Shown here one piece after another: positions 26,235 to 39,065 of a stretch of 64,000 nucleotides of DNA. The DNA is from Ziziphus jujuba. Lineage: Eukaryota > Streptophyta > Magnoliopsida > Rosales > Rhamnaceae. Position 1 is the first letter of the stretch. The number at the start of each line of letters is the position of its first letter. Where the stretch lies: positions 45,950,001 through 46,014,000 of the forward strand of contig NC_083379.1 in the NCBI RefSeq assembly GCF_031755915.1, written 5' to 3'. The notes under the pieces are model-generated. The model did not search any database. It worked only from the letters and a program-made list of their open reading frames with translations, and was not told the DNA's origin. The position numbers and the translations under genes are program-made.

Positions 26235-26341
26235 GCAAGGAAATGTATTTGTAAATCTTACAATAGAGGATGGCGTATCTCAGAGACCCATGAGCCCCAG
26301 TGGCGTTGCCTGACACCTCTGAACTTCTTTGATTGCACCAT
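25572..26341 (-). CDS. SHN1: AP2/ERF transcription factor of the WIN1/SHINE clade
   Basis: A nuclear DNA-binding activator. In Arabidopsis this clade (WIN1/SHN1-3) promotes cutin and wax synthesis and shapes epidermal surfaces. Two exons (26262-26341 and 25572-26100) give 202 residues. The AP2 domain occupies about residues 5-62: [20 protein letters not shown] is in exon 1 and [20 protein letters not shown] in exon 2. The intron splits the domain just after HPLL, a position I recall as usual for this clade. Downstream are the two clade-specific blocks, [20 protein letters not shown] with the [10 protein letters not shown] part, and the C-terminal [19 protein letters not shown], a probable activation or interaction motif. 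A Ser run and a Gly run lie between them. Which of the three SHN paralogues it matches best cannot be told by eye. Confidence 0.93.
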
Positions 26342-29300
26342 TTTTTTTTTTGTCAGAGAAGGAGAGAGTGAGAGTGAGATTGAGAGAGTGTGTTTTGTGT
26401 TGCGATGAGAGAGAGCACTACTAGTTTGTGCTTGAAATATGATCCAATCAAAAAATACTGAATCATTGTACGATTACGTAGCTAGCTAGATGATAACATT
26501 TAACATAAAGTAGTTATAAGGACTATCTATCTTGTGGGGGCACCGAACAAGCACTTTCCGGGTCATAAGTTTTAACTAAATCACTGTTGGTGGTTCAATG
26601 CAATTTAATATATCCACAAAGGGAAGCCCCACACCCCCTTGGCCTTTCAGATTCCCTAAATCTTAATTTAGCTTCTAGTACTTGCTCTAAATTTATTTGC
26701 TACTCTAATTAATTAAGTAGCCAGTTTAATTATTCCATTACTGAACCAACTCCAGTATAAGTACTTTTTGGATATAACTAGCCCCAAAAAACCAGAAAAA
26801 AAAAAAAAAGAAATAATAAACTGAGGGACGAAAATTCATGCATGTAATATATATCCAAGGATGGGAGTAAATTAAATTCATTACGAAAGAAAGAAAATCC
26901 GTAATGTTGAATTGATTGCTTTTGGTAGGGCCTATATTGACAGCCTGACTCTTTATCATGTATGGGAAAGAAATTAAATGTATTGAGAATTGCTGATATT
27001 GTGAAATACTCTGTAAAAACGTTGAAAAGCTGAATTTATGCATTGCAATGGTTATAAGACTCCAATTTCAAGTGTGATTGTTAATTACAACATGCTTGGA
27101 GACGGTTGGTTCTCAACTTTGAAAGACGCTTTGTATCATGCACTAGAATGGCAATTAATAATTGCTCACAACCAATTCAAAAAATCCATATGTGTGTTGG
27201 ATATAAAAAAATCTATATCTTTAAATTACAGATACCCAAGTAATTTCACCTATATGCACTCTCCTAGATAGAAGTTGAGCAACATTTTGGACTGCTTTTT
27301 TACATATGTGTAATGTTTAACTTGGATCATTTTTCTAAGTGGCTAGCTAGCTGCAATAACATAATAACCCAGATTTATAATACATTTCATTGCTACAGAA
27401 TTTAAAAGACAAAATATAGAAACAGGTATATATATATTGCTAATGATAACGATGCAGACGGGGATTCTGATGATTTTGATAGATAGTAGTCAATATTTAG
27501 GGTTAAAACAAATCCAATCTAAATTTGTATATATATGGTATATATAAAAGAAACAAAAGCACCATTTTTTATAGATTGTTAAAGAGCTTTGTTCTAACAT
27601 CTAGTAGGCCTAGCCCCTTGTTCTGATTTGACAACCATTTGTGTCAAGCAATATTCAACATCACAATAAAGAGCAGATTTGGGAATTAAGACCTGGAAAT
27701 ACGAACTTATTCCAAAGCATTTAATTTTAAGGAAATGATCGATCTTGACTATTTAGAATTTTAGATGGTTAACATTTTCCTTTTCATTTTTATAATTTGT
27801 AGGAATTAAATCTCCATGCAGAATTCGATAAGTCTAATTATTGCTTCGGCCTTTATTGGGTAGGAGTAGGACAAGAAATCAAAGATAGACTCGAATCTCA
27901 TGACATATATAGTAATAACATGTCTTTAATCAAACTAACAAACATAAGCACCTTATTTTTGTTTCTGTCATTTAAATGAAAAAACTAAAAAAAGAAACTT
28001 TAATTTTCTTATAAGCTTAACTAGGATAATATACATATATAGGTCGTATGCATGTAGTAAATACAGACTAAACTAAAATAAGCTCAAAACTAAACCATAC
28101 CAGGAAGAACTTCTCCCTCTCCATGTATATATATATATATATATATAACGACCGCCTAAACCTAATTAAAATAATTAAACTAGGCCAATAAATGATCCTA
28201 CTATACACAAATAATTAAGAAAAGTATTTAAAATATAGAAGATTTTTTGCTGGGGCCTTTGAGTAATACATTTGCAGTAATATTAGTATGAATGCGGAAG
28301 ATGTCAGCAAAAAGTGAAAGCTGTGAAAACCGTTATATGATATTTTGCTAATGCAATGAATGCAAAAGGTTTTTGGCCATCCATGAATTTAGACTTCATC
28401 ACTGAAAGTAACTCAATAAAGAAGAGGCTAGCTAGGACCACCAATGAATAATTTACACGCAATTAATAAAACCACAGTTCCCTGCCCTTAATGCGCCCAC
28501 TTCCACGTTGTAGTTTAGTTTCTATTCCTTTAGGACTCTCTCTCTCTCTCTCTCTCTCTTCTCGTGTGTTTAAAAATTAAAGAAAAAGTACTTAAATAAA
28601 ATGGAGAATTGGAGCCTACAACCCTTTGAGTTAAAGACATTGGCTATGCATCTCTCCGTAACTTCCACTCTTCCTTTCTATTAATCCACTTTCAACATTA
28701 GTTTAAAATTAAAACCCCCTTAATTAATTTTGCACTACTTCCATTTATATCCCTTCCTTGAACTGGTTTGCTTCTGTATCTTTGATATATGGCAATGGCT
28801 TTAATCTGGGAGTTAGAAATTGCCGCATCCCATTAGACAAATTATAAGCCTGACATTAGGAAATCATGTTATTAACTAAAATTAATGAATGGTTAATAAA
28901 ATTGGTGCATTTATATTATATGTTCGATGGGAGGTACAATGTTGTCACGTACTCACATGCATCACGGGACCTAATATCCTTTTATATTCACACAAAGTAT
29001 TAAATCTTTACGGGTGGGATCCAACATGTATGCTAAATATATGCGATGTAATTACCATCAATCTATATATATACAAGCATTCATCAATAACACATAAGTC
29101 TACTGTTCCTAATTGCTCCAAAGTGCTAGCTAGCCTGATTCATTTTCAGATTGGAATAGGCTCCCAATGTGGCCCGTCTCCCAATCGTATACTTTTCTCA
29201 ATCCCACCATTACCAATTGGTATAAGTATTGGCCCAATCTGGATCATGGTATTGCCTGTTATAATCAAATGGCCTTACGCCAAATGATTTTGTTTTATTT

Positions 29301-29472
29301 ATTTATTTTTTTTTTGTGGTTCTCAATTTAGGTAAGTAAATCTCATATCAAACCAACCTTTCATCGATTGCAAAAATAGCGTCTTTGAAGCACTTCATTC
29401 ATGTCTTTTTAAGAACAATCTGGATGATAATAACTTTCAATCTGTTGATAAAATCACCCTTCCCTAATTTAT

Positions 29473-29510
<38 letters not shown>

Positions 29511-29694
29511 TATATAATTATTAAAATGCTTGGTTGGGAATGATTATAAAATGCCTTAAAATATAAAAGCATTTTCTATAATGTTTGGCAAAAGAATGTT
29601 AAATCAATTTTTAGTGATTTTCCTATTTGGTGATTATAAATAGAGTAACAATCAAGCTATTGTTACCTCCAAATGGATCCTAATTTTTTAAGAA
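26342..29694. other. gene-poor AT-rich DNA
   Basis: The SHN-like promoter should lie in the first part, with a GA-rich leader at 26355-26412. I see no other gene. Short frames at 26738-27271 and 28889-29287 lack any recognisable pattern. Microsatellites include CT at 28539-28560 and AT near 28130 and 29478. Confidence 0.5.
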
Positions 29695-30337
29695 GGGTGT
29701 TGCTATTGTACAACCATTTTTGTTTTTCCCACTGCATTTTTTGTAGTTTTCGTAAAATACTCTTATTTGTTAAATGTTTAATAGACTCCGGTTGAGTTTC
29801 ATTAAATTATTTAGGATCGTATCATCCGAACAATATTGAATCGTTCAACTAATTATAACTAAATATATATTTTTTTTATTAAAAATTTAAACTTTATATA
29901 CTAGAAACAAAAATATTAATCTATCCTAGTAGAGTATAATTTATTCATAAATTTTATTAAAATGTTTTAAATTTAATTATATCTGGTGGAGAATGTTTGA
30001 TTAACAAAATATGGTTAAGGTTTAATATTTTGTTGATTAAACTTTCTCCATCAAATTTAATAATATTTAAAACAATTTTATAAAATTTATGAATAAATTA
30101 TACTTATATAGATCAAATATTTTTTTAATATAAGAATTTATTTAGTTTTTTCATAAAAAAATATGTTTCATAATAGTTAGTTGAACAATTTAATATTATT
30201 CAATAGATATCATTCGTAGAATGTGCGTAACATTGTTCAACTAGAATCTACTAAACATTTAATGGAGAATTGTATTTAAAGATAAGTACATAAAATGCAA
30301 TGGAAGAAGCAAAAATAGTAATGTAACTAGTAGCACC
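29695..30337. mobile_element. large fold-back MITE (Mutator-like), about 643 bp
   Basis: The whole element is one long imperfect hairpin. The left end reads GGGTGTTGCTATTGTACAAC and the right end, reverse complemented, GGTGCTACTAGTTACATTAC. Matching blocks continue inward in the right order: TTAAATGTTTA, TATAATTTATTCATAAATTT and GGAGAATGTTTGATTAACAA, against their complements on the other side. The arms meet near 30020. The flanks TTTTTAAGAA (29685-29694) and TTTATAAAAA (30338-30347) agree at 8 of 10 positions and may be a decayed target duplication. No transposase is encoded. Long arms and a 9-11-bp duplication point to a Mutator-type source, but this is inference. Confidence 0.7.
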
Positions 30338-31142
30338 TTTATAAAAATGCAGAATGGTTGGATCGACTATTTTTGTTGGGCTAGCCAATTTCATCCTCAA
30401 GGGTAAGAATAGAATGGTGTGTATTCCCACCCAAATAGGGTGTAAATGTTAAATGCCCACTATCTCTAATATTTTTTGTTCTACTCATAATACCCCTTAA
30501 TTAAATAAAATTTAAAAAACAAAACAATGTTCTGAAAAGTTTTTTTCTTCCTCTCAACCGAAAACCTTTGAATCCATTGAAATTTTTTCCCCAATTCTAT
30601 TGTCAACCACTGAAGTAGCAACGACATAATCCAGCTAGGACTATTAGAATCTTGAAGCTCTGGTACTGCCCCATTTTCATCCTTTTTCCAATTGGTGAGG
30701 TTTTCTTCTATTCTTTTTACAGAAGTGTAGGTAAACAATTTCTCATTTTATTTCTCCTGTTCAAAAGCATGGGCTTTCTTTTTGTCACTTATCAACCTAT
30801 TTATGCTTTTGGGTCTGGAATATTAAGAAATAAATACCCCTTTTTTTTTTTTTTTTTGTTGGGGGGGGGAGGGACATGGAGTTTAGTTGATTGTGGAAAA
30901 GCATGCAACTGCAGTTCTATTATCGAACTAAACTGTCGATGCCAAGAAAGTGTTGTTACTTAAATTTTCAATTTGCCTAGTGGCTAATGATTCTAATATA
31001 TTATTGAGTTATCAGTGGGACCTTTTATCATCTCCAATTGTGCGTATTCTTTTGATTATTGTTTGAGGAAATTTTCCTAGAAAATTTGGTAACTCTTTTA
31101 AATTTTATTTTGAGTGGAATAGCATAATATATATATATACTC
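30338..31142. other. intergenic DNA
   Basis: No gene recognised. There is a T-run followed by a G-run at about 30841-30869. Two overlapping short frames at 30481-30963 show no family signature. Confidence 0.45.
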
Positions 31143-31621
31143 TGTTAGATTTTGTGGATCTAAATATATATAATAAATTTCATAAATTATAAATTATTAA
31201 CTTCTCAATGCAGCCATTAATAAGTAAAATTTTTAATTCTGTAAAATAGAAAACAATGTAAAGTAGTGTCTATGGACACACTACTCTCAAACCATTCTCA
31301 GATCTCTAAAAATCATAATCTCAAAATACTATATGGCATCTATTTGTTTGCCCTAGACCTTTTATAGTCTCTGCAAGTCAGACTTACTCATTAATTTTAA
31401 CACACACAAAATAATAATAATTTAATAATATAATAATACTAGAAAAAATATGGGTAAGTCGGTCCTCCAATCCAATGGACCAACCGGAGTCTTATAAAGT
31501 ATGTGTGACCAAGGGGCCTACTACAAAATAATAAAATAAGTCAGTCTTATTAATGGCATAAATATACCCTGTAAGTGAGTTATTAATTATAGTAAGTTCA
31601 CAAATATTAATTTATCTAACA
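31143..31621 (-). repeat. copia 3' LTR (left copy)
   Basis: It starts TGTTAGATTTTG and ends TTATCTAACA, so the ends are themselves short inverted repeats (TGTTAGA/TCTAACA). It shares long blocks with the right copy, such as AAAGTAGTGTCTATGGACAC and AATTTTAACACACACAAAAT. Confidence 0.85.
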
Positions 31622-31645
31622 TTCTCCCACTTGGACTGCATAATC

Positions 31646-31646
<1 letters not shown>

Positions 31647-31703
<57 letters not shown>
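31647..31703. repeat. (AT)n microsatellite
   Basis: A run of about 57 bp of alternating A and T, just inside the PPT end of the copia element. It probably expanded after insertion. Confidence 0.9.
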
Positions 31704-31705
<2 letters not shown>

Positions 31706-32252
31706 CCAAACTCACTTACAATCTCCTGAACCATAACGCCATTTCATCTAAATATATAGCATGCCGACAGGACACAACAATATATTAGACTAGGCAGTAG
31801 AGATTCTCTCAGTAAATCTCTCAAAACATAATATCATTTCAGCTGAGCACTTTGCATGCCATAAACTTAGTTTAGGTAGTAAAGATTTACATAACCATGT
31901 GCAATCCTCCAACACATAATACCATTTCATTCGAGCATATTGTGTATTGACAGGATACAACAATATACCCAAACCAGGTAGTAAGGACTCACCATGGCAC
32001 CTGTGGATCAACATATACATATACATGGACTAAAAGTCTCAATAGGCCTGTTAGCGTAAGGAGCAACAATATGTGTAATAAATATTATATTATAAAGATC
32101 CACATACATACATGTACTACTCACAAGGCAATATTCAATCATATATTACATACAATATGGATATTATTGCAGATTACAAAACTCCCACTGAGCTATAGCA
32201 GTCTCAACTGCTACACACTCATACAAAGACATATGCTTCTCAAACAAGTTTA

Positions 32253-32288
32253 TAGGCTAGCCTCTGTTAGTGGGTCTGCCACCATGTT
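32253..32288 (-). pseudogene. copia RNase H C-terminal remnant
   Basis: The minus strand reads NMVADPLTEASL and then a stop. The usual C-terminal motif of copia RNase H is of the form NxADxxTKxL. Nothing on either side keeps a frame open, so this is the last readable piece of pol. Confidence 0.5.
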
Positions 32289-34798
32289 GTAGCAGGCATG
32301 TACACAACAAAATGAGACTCTCATCAAAATGATACATTTGCAAAATTACCACATAACAATATTATAGGCCTTATAATAAAAGTGCACCCAAAAACATGTA
32401 TCATAATTTCAAAACACACCATATACCCTGCCTTTACAATCAATGAAGCTTCTACTACCATGATAAATAAATAAATTACCGGTGTTAAATATTTAAGCAT
32501 CCATATATATAGCCATTATAATCAGCTCACAAAACTCCACTGAATCAAAGTAGTGGTACGCTGAACTCAAAACCAAAAATAGTTTATTTCATAGTACACA
32601 TAACCAGGACTACTTAAATATTTACAAGAACACACCCACAACATAAATAATCTTAATATATACATAATAAAAGAAAATTATCAATATAGATAATGAAATA
32701 TATATAGTCTCTCAAAGCCAGTGATATACAAAATATAGAGATTATACTATAATATAAAGAATTACTACAAAATTCTAGCACATACAAATATAACTATAGG
32801 AGTAGCAAGAACAAAATAAGGAAATTAATACAAACAGCAACTTATAAACCAAATTACCATAAAATACCATAGGATGCCATAAAGTCTCAAGCGACTTACA
32901 ATTCTCTACCATCTCCTATTAAGCCATTAATTCCAACAATTGATATTCCTTACCAAAATCTTTATCAAAGTCCATGAGAATGATAAAATAAGAGAAAAGT
33001 TTTAAAATAATCTCATTCACAACACTAACTCCATCATACACAATAGAATTTAATAAATCCAAATAGTGGTGTTTCTTAATTTATCAAATTGATAAATTTT
33101 CTACTAGTATCAAACGGCTTAAGAACAGTATTCATAAAATATAATACATAAAATATAAAATTATACAAGTGATTTTTCACGACCATCACTTAACACTCGT
33201 ACAAGTGCTTGAGGTTCTAATACAACATTTAACTCGACAGTATTATAAATATATGGTATCTTCAGTGGTCTATTTTTTCGAAGTCAAATATTATTAGAAA
33301 CTTTCACCACTTTTATATTAGTTTGTTTTAATTTTATCATGATATTCATAAGCAGAATATTAGGGGTGCTCCCAGCTGTGAAATAGCAAATAACAGAAAT
33401 GCACTACATCACAAAGGACTATGCAAATGCTATCTTCCCAACCCCATAATCATATCAAAAATATATAATATCGCTAGGGTCTTTGTAGCACTAAAGATAC
33501 CCTTTCATGAGCGAGGGACAATCAACAAAATAACCATAATCAAATGCATTGAACTAAATCACGGAAAGGGTAAATTAGAACCTGCGATTCATGGCATTTA
33601 CTCAACTTCCACTGCCATTTCAACGTCATACAAAGCAACTAAAACCACCGACAGAGTAGCCTAGTTATCCATATAAACCCTGGTTAATAAGTGGGAGAAA
33701 ATAACATATTGGTAATTTCATGAAATAGGTAAATTTAAAAATCTCATCCACTATGCCAACATACATTACATTGGTACACATAATGCAGACAAAATAAGTC
33801 TCACGACAGGTGAATACGTAAAATTTCACACTATTATACCGATTAGGCACAAAGCCTCTTTACGGAAAACTAATACAATCCAATTTACCAAACATAGATA
33901 TGTAAATATAATTCAAGAAAATTGGAATGGAATAAATAAACAAATAAATAACCATATAAATAAACAACAAATAAATAAATAAATAAAACAAAAAAAAAGT
34001 TTTTTATTTTTTAATTTTTCGGCTGTTGACATCAGCGTCTTCTTCCCTCAGCCGGGTCGGGGACGACCCGGTTTCCTATTAACGAGTCACATGACCCGGT
34101 TGACAAACCCGACTATAAAGTGCAATTCCGACCACCATTTTCTACAATACCAGCACCATTCTTCTCCTTTTGGTGTGGGCAACAATTTTAAATGATCAAT
34201 TTGGCTAGAGGAGAGCTTAAAACAAACACCCAAACTCAAGAATATATTTGTGCCGTTTGATTCGTTTCTTCTTGGGAAACTCTCTCCCCAAATCAATTTG
34301 AATGTTTTAGTAACCAAAATCAATGCCCAAGAAACTTATTCTTTCAGCCAAAACCGGGTTTCTCAATTTTTATTTTTATTTTTTTTAATTTCAATAGGGT
34401 TTCAATCCAATTAAAGATGTTAGAGAATACAATTCATAACGACAACCTATTTTTCACTATGCCCATATCTTAATTCGAACTAAAACAAAAAATTCACATA
34501 ATTTGCACAAACTCAATATAAACCCGATATTGCACAAGAGAAAAGAAATTAATCAATAAAATTCAAAATTAAAATTTGGACCTGCAGACAATCAATAGCC
34601 GCAAACACAGATGAATATAACATATTGGATTTCAGGAAACAAGCATGTAATAGAAGATTCACAAGGACGAGAGAATAATTATAAAATAAATATCATGTCA
34701 TCAATATACACAATCAAAGTTCAATGGCCGCATATCAATATAACGACAAATTTCCAAAATAATTTATTATGCATATTAACCATATGTTCTGATATCAA

Positions 34799-35287
34799 TG
34801 GTTAGATTTTACGGCTCTAAGTATACATAATAAATTTTATTAATCATAAATTACTAATCTCCAAACGCATCCAGATTTAATCCTGCAAAATAAAAAATAA
34901 TTTAAAGTAGTGTCTATGGACACACTACTCTCAAATCACTCTCAGATCTCTGAAAACCCTAATATCAAAATACCGTATGGCATCTGTTTGTTTGTCCTAG
35001 ACCTTTTGTAGTCTCTGCGAATCAGATTTATCCATTAATTTTAACACACACAAAATAATAATAATTTAATAATATAATAATACTATAAAAAAATATGGAT
35101 AAATCAATGGGTTTATAAAGAGAGTCGGTCTTCTAATCCAATGGACCAACTGGAATCTTCTAGAGAATATGTGACCAAGGGTGCTCCTACAAAATAATAA
35201 AATAAACCAATCTCATTAATGGCATAAATAGACCCTATAAGTGAGATATTAATTATGCTAAGTCCACAAATATTAATTTATTTAACA
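34799..35287 (-). repeat. copia 5' LTR (right copy)
   Basis: Partner of 31143-31621. On the plus strand it begins TGGTTAGATTTTACGG (one extra G compared with the left copy) and ends TTATTTAACA. Many substitutions and several indels separate the two copies, more than in the gypsy LTRs at the left of the window, so this insertion looks older. Confidence 0.83.
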
Positions 35288-35781
35288 TACTTGTCTGCCT
35301 AGTTTTAACAAATGTGGTTGTCCAAAGTTTCATAAGATTTTACTAGTATAGCGACATTCTAGGCCCTATAATCATATAAAATAATTAGCTTTAAGTATTT
35401 TTTTGCAGGAAAAGTATTAGGAGGATCATCCTGCAAAAGCAATGTCTCTGATGAGGCCAAAATGCTATTCTAGACCTTGGAAGGTAACGAGGGGATAGGC
35501 TCCAATTTCATCGAGTCAGTGAAAGCCACAACAAACAGTCCCCTTTTATGTTTTCTGATCTACTCGTTTATGATATGTTTTCATTGTACAGATCAATGTT
35601 AAAAGCTTTGGACAACATTTTGTAATATTAACAGAAGATTGTTTTTATTCCTGATTGATTTGATTGCAACATTTGCTTCATCTATAATATATTTTGTTGA
35701 GAATGTCTTGGTCTCTCTTCAATTTAGAATATTTAGCATATTTTTATTTAACTAAATCTACTCCAATTGATTGGGTTACTT

Positions 35782-35880
35782 TTTTGCTATGCCCCCTCGC
35801 ATTCCCTCCCCCCAGACTTGAACCCAGCTTACACTGGGCGGGCTGTGGTGTGCTAACCACTAAACTCCCACGCGAGTCTT
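35782..35880 (-). mobile_element. tRNA-derived SINE with 17-bp target duplication
   Basis: The flanks are AATTGATTGGGTTACTT (35765-35781) and AATTAATTGGGTTACTT (35881-35897), one mismatch in 17. On the minus strand the insert starts AAGACTCGCGTGGGAGTTTA, has an A box (TAGTGGTTAGCACACC), a B box (GGGTTCAAGTCT), and ends in a short A run. It is about 99 bp, so it is little more than a tRNA-like head plus tail. It is oriented like the SINE at 20329 but differs in its body. Confidence 0.85.
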
Positions 35881-36963
35881 AATTAATTGGGTTACTTATA
35901 AACAGAAAAACTTACGAGTAATCTTCAAATTTATTCTTATCCAACTCTTATCCCTTGAAAAATTTTGCCTAGACTAAAGGAAAAAAAAAAAACAATATAT
36001 ATATAGTAAAAAAATTAAATAAAAAATGAAAAACCATAGGAAAAATAAAGAAAAAACTTCATAATAACCAAAAAATAATAAATTACCAGCACATAATTGA
36101 GAATCACAATAAGTTTCGTCGTAAATTTTTTTTAATAATACTCTTTAAAAAAAATTACCAAAGCCCATAATCAGATGACATATTTAGTAATTTCCTTTTT
36201 AATTTCTGTGTGTATGTATCTATATGTATGTATGCTTGTTTTGTTTATACTCCATGATATTATCATTATTTATGCTGTGTATGCACCATTAAAGTTGCAT
36301 TAATACATCCAATTAGAACTTAAGGAAATAATCCAAAGAAAATATAAATTTAAAAAAAAAAACAAAACAAAAAAAAAAAACCCAAGATTAATAAATTACC
36401 AATGCATCATCGAGAAACACGATACGAGCTATTTGTAATTTTCCATATACTTTTTTGAAAAAAAATTTCAGTATGTGGAAAAATTGCCAACAGACATATC
36501 CTAATTTTCAATGACATATTCGATAATTTCTATGAACAACTACATTTTACCGAAGGGATTTGAGATTTTCAATGGAAGTCTTTTTCAGGAATTTTTTCAA
36601 AACACACATAATTGTAGACCACTTACCGAATTCTTTACTCGTACTCGCAAATACCGAGTGAGTTTTCAATAACTTTGAAAATGTTGGATGCTTTAGTATT
36701 TCGTTTAAGTAGCTCGTGCATTGGAATTTTGTTCAAGTGTTCGCCGAGGTTTTGAGGATACTGGTGGTGTGCGTTCAATTCACGATCATTTGCTTGAGAT
36801 TGCAATTTTGTTTGTTTTTTTTATTGCATGGGAATATATACGAAAAGCCTTTGACGGTGAGGGGTTTAAATCAACAGTGGGTTTTTATCATGGGTTTTGA
36901 TTGGAATACAAATCATCTCAAGTGCTAGGGAATCTATCGTGCAGGCTCATTTTGGGTGGGTGT

Positions 36964-37072
36964 GGGCCAAATTCCCCACATTCATGTGTTGGGTATCTAT
37001 CATGGATAATGGGCCAAGTTCTCCACATCTCATACGTGGGGTTTCTATAGAGGAAAATGGGCCAAATTTCCC
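36964..37072. repeat. minisatellite, period 47-48 bp
   Basis: GGGCCAA(A/G)TT(C/T)(C/T)CCA starts at 36964, 37011 and 37059, each but the last followed by a GTG(T/G)GG and TCTAT block. The third copy is partial. Confidence 0.7.
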
Positions 37073-39028
37073 AATAGGTTAACACATAAAATGCTCAAAA
37101 CACGCCCACCACCACGGATTTTCAAAAGCTAGCTTGCCCAAGAGCAAGCAGAGAGGGGCAAGACTGACTTGTCATTTTATGTTTGTGAATATAATTAATA
37201 TATGAAAGTGGCATTCAGATTTAGTTAATGATTTTTCTGGGTTCGGCCTTTGATTTCATAATGCCTGCATTATTATTAATAAAAATGGACCAAAAGCAAA
37301 TAGGCAATGATGTTTTTCTCAATTATTTACCAACGTGAATTTTTTTTTTTTTCTCAATTAGTAATAATAAGCATTAGGTAACGCACCGTACATAAAGTGA
37401 ACCAAGTCCATCATCAAATGGATTTTTCCTTTTTCTTTTTCTAGAACATATTTATTATTATTTTATTATTTATGATTATTCAGTTGTAAAAATAAATAGT
37501 TTATTAATTGAATCAATTTTACTAAATATATTTATTCAAAAAAACTCGAAGCTGACCTTGAAATTGAATGGTTGTATATATACTCCGATTCTAAAATATT
37601 ATTTAACCAAAAAATTTCAATACTATTCAAAAACTAGGACTTCCCCCCCCCCCCCCCCCTAATATGAAGATTTTTCGTAGTTTTTGTTACTGTTTTTTTT
37701 TTTTTGTTTTTTTTTTCTTTTCCGATTTGATAGGTCTTGTATTGTAGCAAATCAAAATTGGTGAAAATGACAGATACAACTCAGAAAAAAACCAGAGTAT
37801 GGTGACAGATAATCAATTAAAAAAGCATGAATCGTGGCACGTCCTGATTAGATAAACATCGTAACGTTGGAGAAGTTTTATGAGGTGGGCCATCCTTATC
37901 CTCTCGTTAAATCCTATTAAACAGTTGCGATGTGACTTGAGCTCAAGTACGGCCGTTGGATCATAGCTCAAAATCTGTCGGCAAGCTAGTCGTGGTGTTC
38001 GATGACCAAAGAGCTGCAACGAGTATGATACACGTGTTAGCCCACTTTTGATTACTTAATAATTTATTGAAAGTTGAACTTTAATTTAAATGTTAAGATG
38101 TTTTATTATATTATATGTTCTACTTCTGGTTTTTTTATTTTATTTTATTTTGGGGTTATTGCTTTATTAGGGAAAATGTTGGTCGTAAAATCTATCCACC
38201 ATCTTAATTCAACCTTCAATCTTCTTTATCTTCATATATATAATTTTTTAGAAATATTATTGCTTTGAAATAAATATATATGTTATTTGGAAACAATCAA
38301 AATACAAAATGTTAGAATTAAATATTGTGATGAGTAAATTATAAAAATGTTTTTTGTTTTTTTTTTTCGAGTACTAAGATATTGGACAAGTCGGTCAATC
38401 ACTGGATGATCGTGTTTTAATAATATTCTACCGAGGTAATAAGAATTGTCAAAGACATTAAAGAACTTTGAGCCCGCGACTTTGCTGTGATGGTTTCTTC
38501 TATATAAATCAATAATAATATGGTTTGCAAGGTAAGGGATAACCATAAGTCAATGTTGATTAACATTTTAATGATGACAAAGACATTTTTTTGAAATCAT
38601 GTATATCCGATTTTGTTCTAGAAAGAAATAATTTTTCTTTTGACATTTCCAGCCAACCCAATACACTGCGCATGGTTGCATTTCGTAGATACAGGGTCTT
38701 GTGCATGTTATTATGCACCCATTTTCAAAGACATTTTATTACAAAATTAAAAAGCTAAAATAATAATATATACATTATTTAGGCACGAGGTGAGCTTTCA
38801 ATCGGTATAAATATTTTGAAAGTTTGGAAACACTGGCATCGTCGTCCAATGGGGAACATAAGCACATTTCCCAGTGTATTGTACGCGTGAGGTGCGTAAA
38901 CTTTTGTTCATTAAAAATAAAAGCTTGATTTTTTATAAGGAACTTTGCAGGTCCTTTCTGACATACAAAGCCAGAAGATTCCCAGAAGGAATGAGACGCT
39001 ACCGACTTAATTAAAAAATTATTTTTAT

Positions 39029-39031
<3 letters not shown>

Positions 39032-39061
<30 letters not shown>
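39032..39061. repeat. (AG)15 microsatellite
   Basis: An uninterrupted 30-bp AG run followed by GGGAGT and an A run, in gene-free DNA. Confidence 0.9.

Positions 39062-39065
<4 letters not shown>

Larger units (their letters stand above)
31143..35287 (-). mobile_element. decayed Ty1/copia-type LTR retrotransposon
   Basis: Two direct repeats (31143-31621, 479 bp; 34799-35287, 489 bp) with TG...CA ends frame about 3.2 kb. The 5-bp flanks are TACTC on the left and TACTT on the right, a target duplication with one change. On the minus strand the order is right LTR, a damaged primer-binding site (34785-34797, TGATATCAGAACA against TGGTATCAGAGCA), a largely non-coding interior, a polypurine tract CCAAGTGGGAGAA (31622-31634), and the left LTR. 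The PPT wording is typical of plant copia elements. The only protein trace is a short RNase H C-terminal motif near 32253-32288. The interior is shorter than in intact copia elements and full of stops. Confidence 0.85.

Noticed and set aside
28889..29287. 132-residue plus-strand frame
   Set aside because: Composition and wording look like translated non-coding DNA, with no domain, start context or splice support.
34087..34323. 78-residue minus-strand frame inside the copia element
   Set aside because: Not similar to Gag or Pol motifs that I know. Probably chance.
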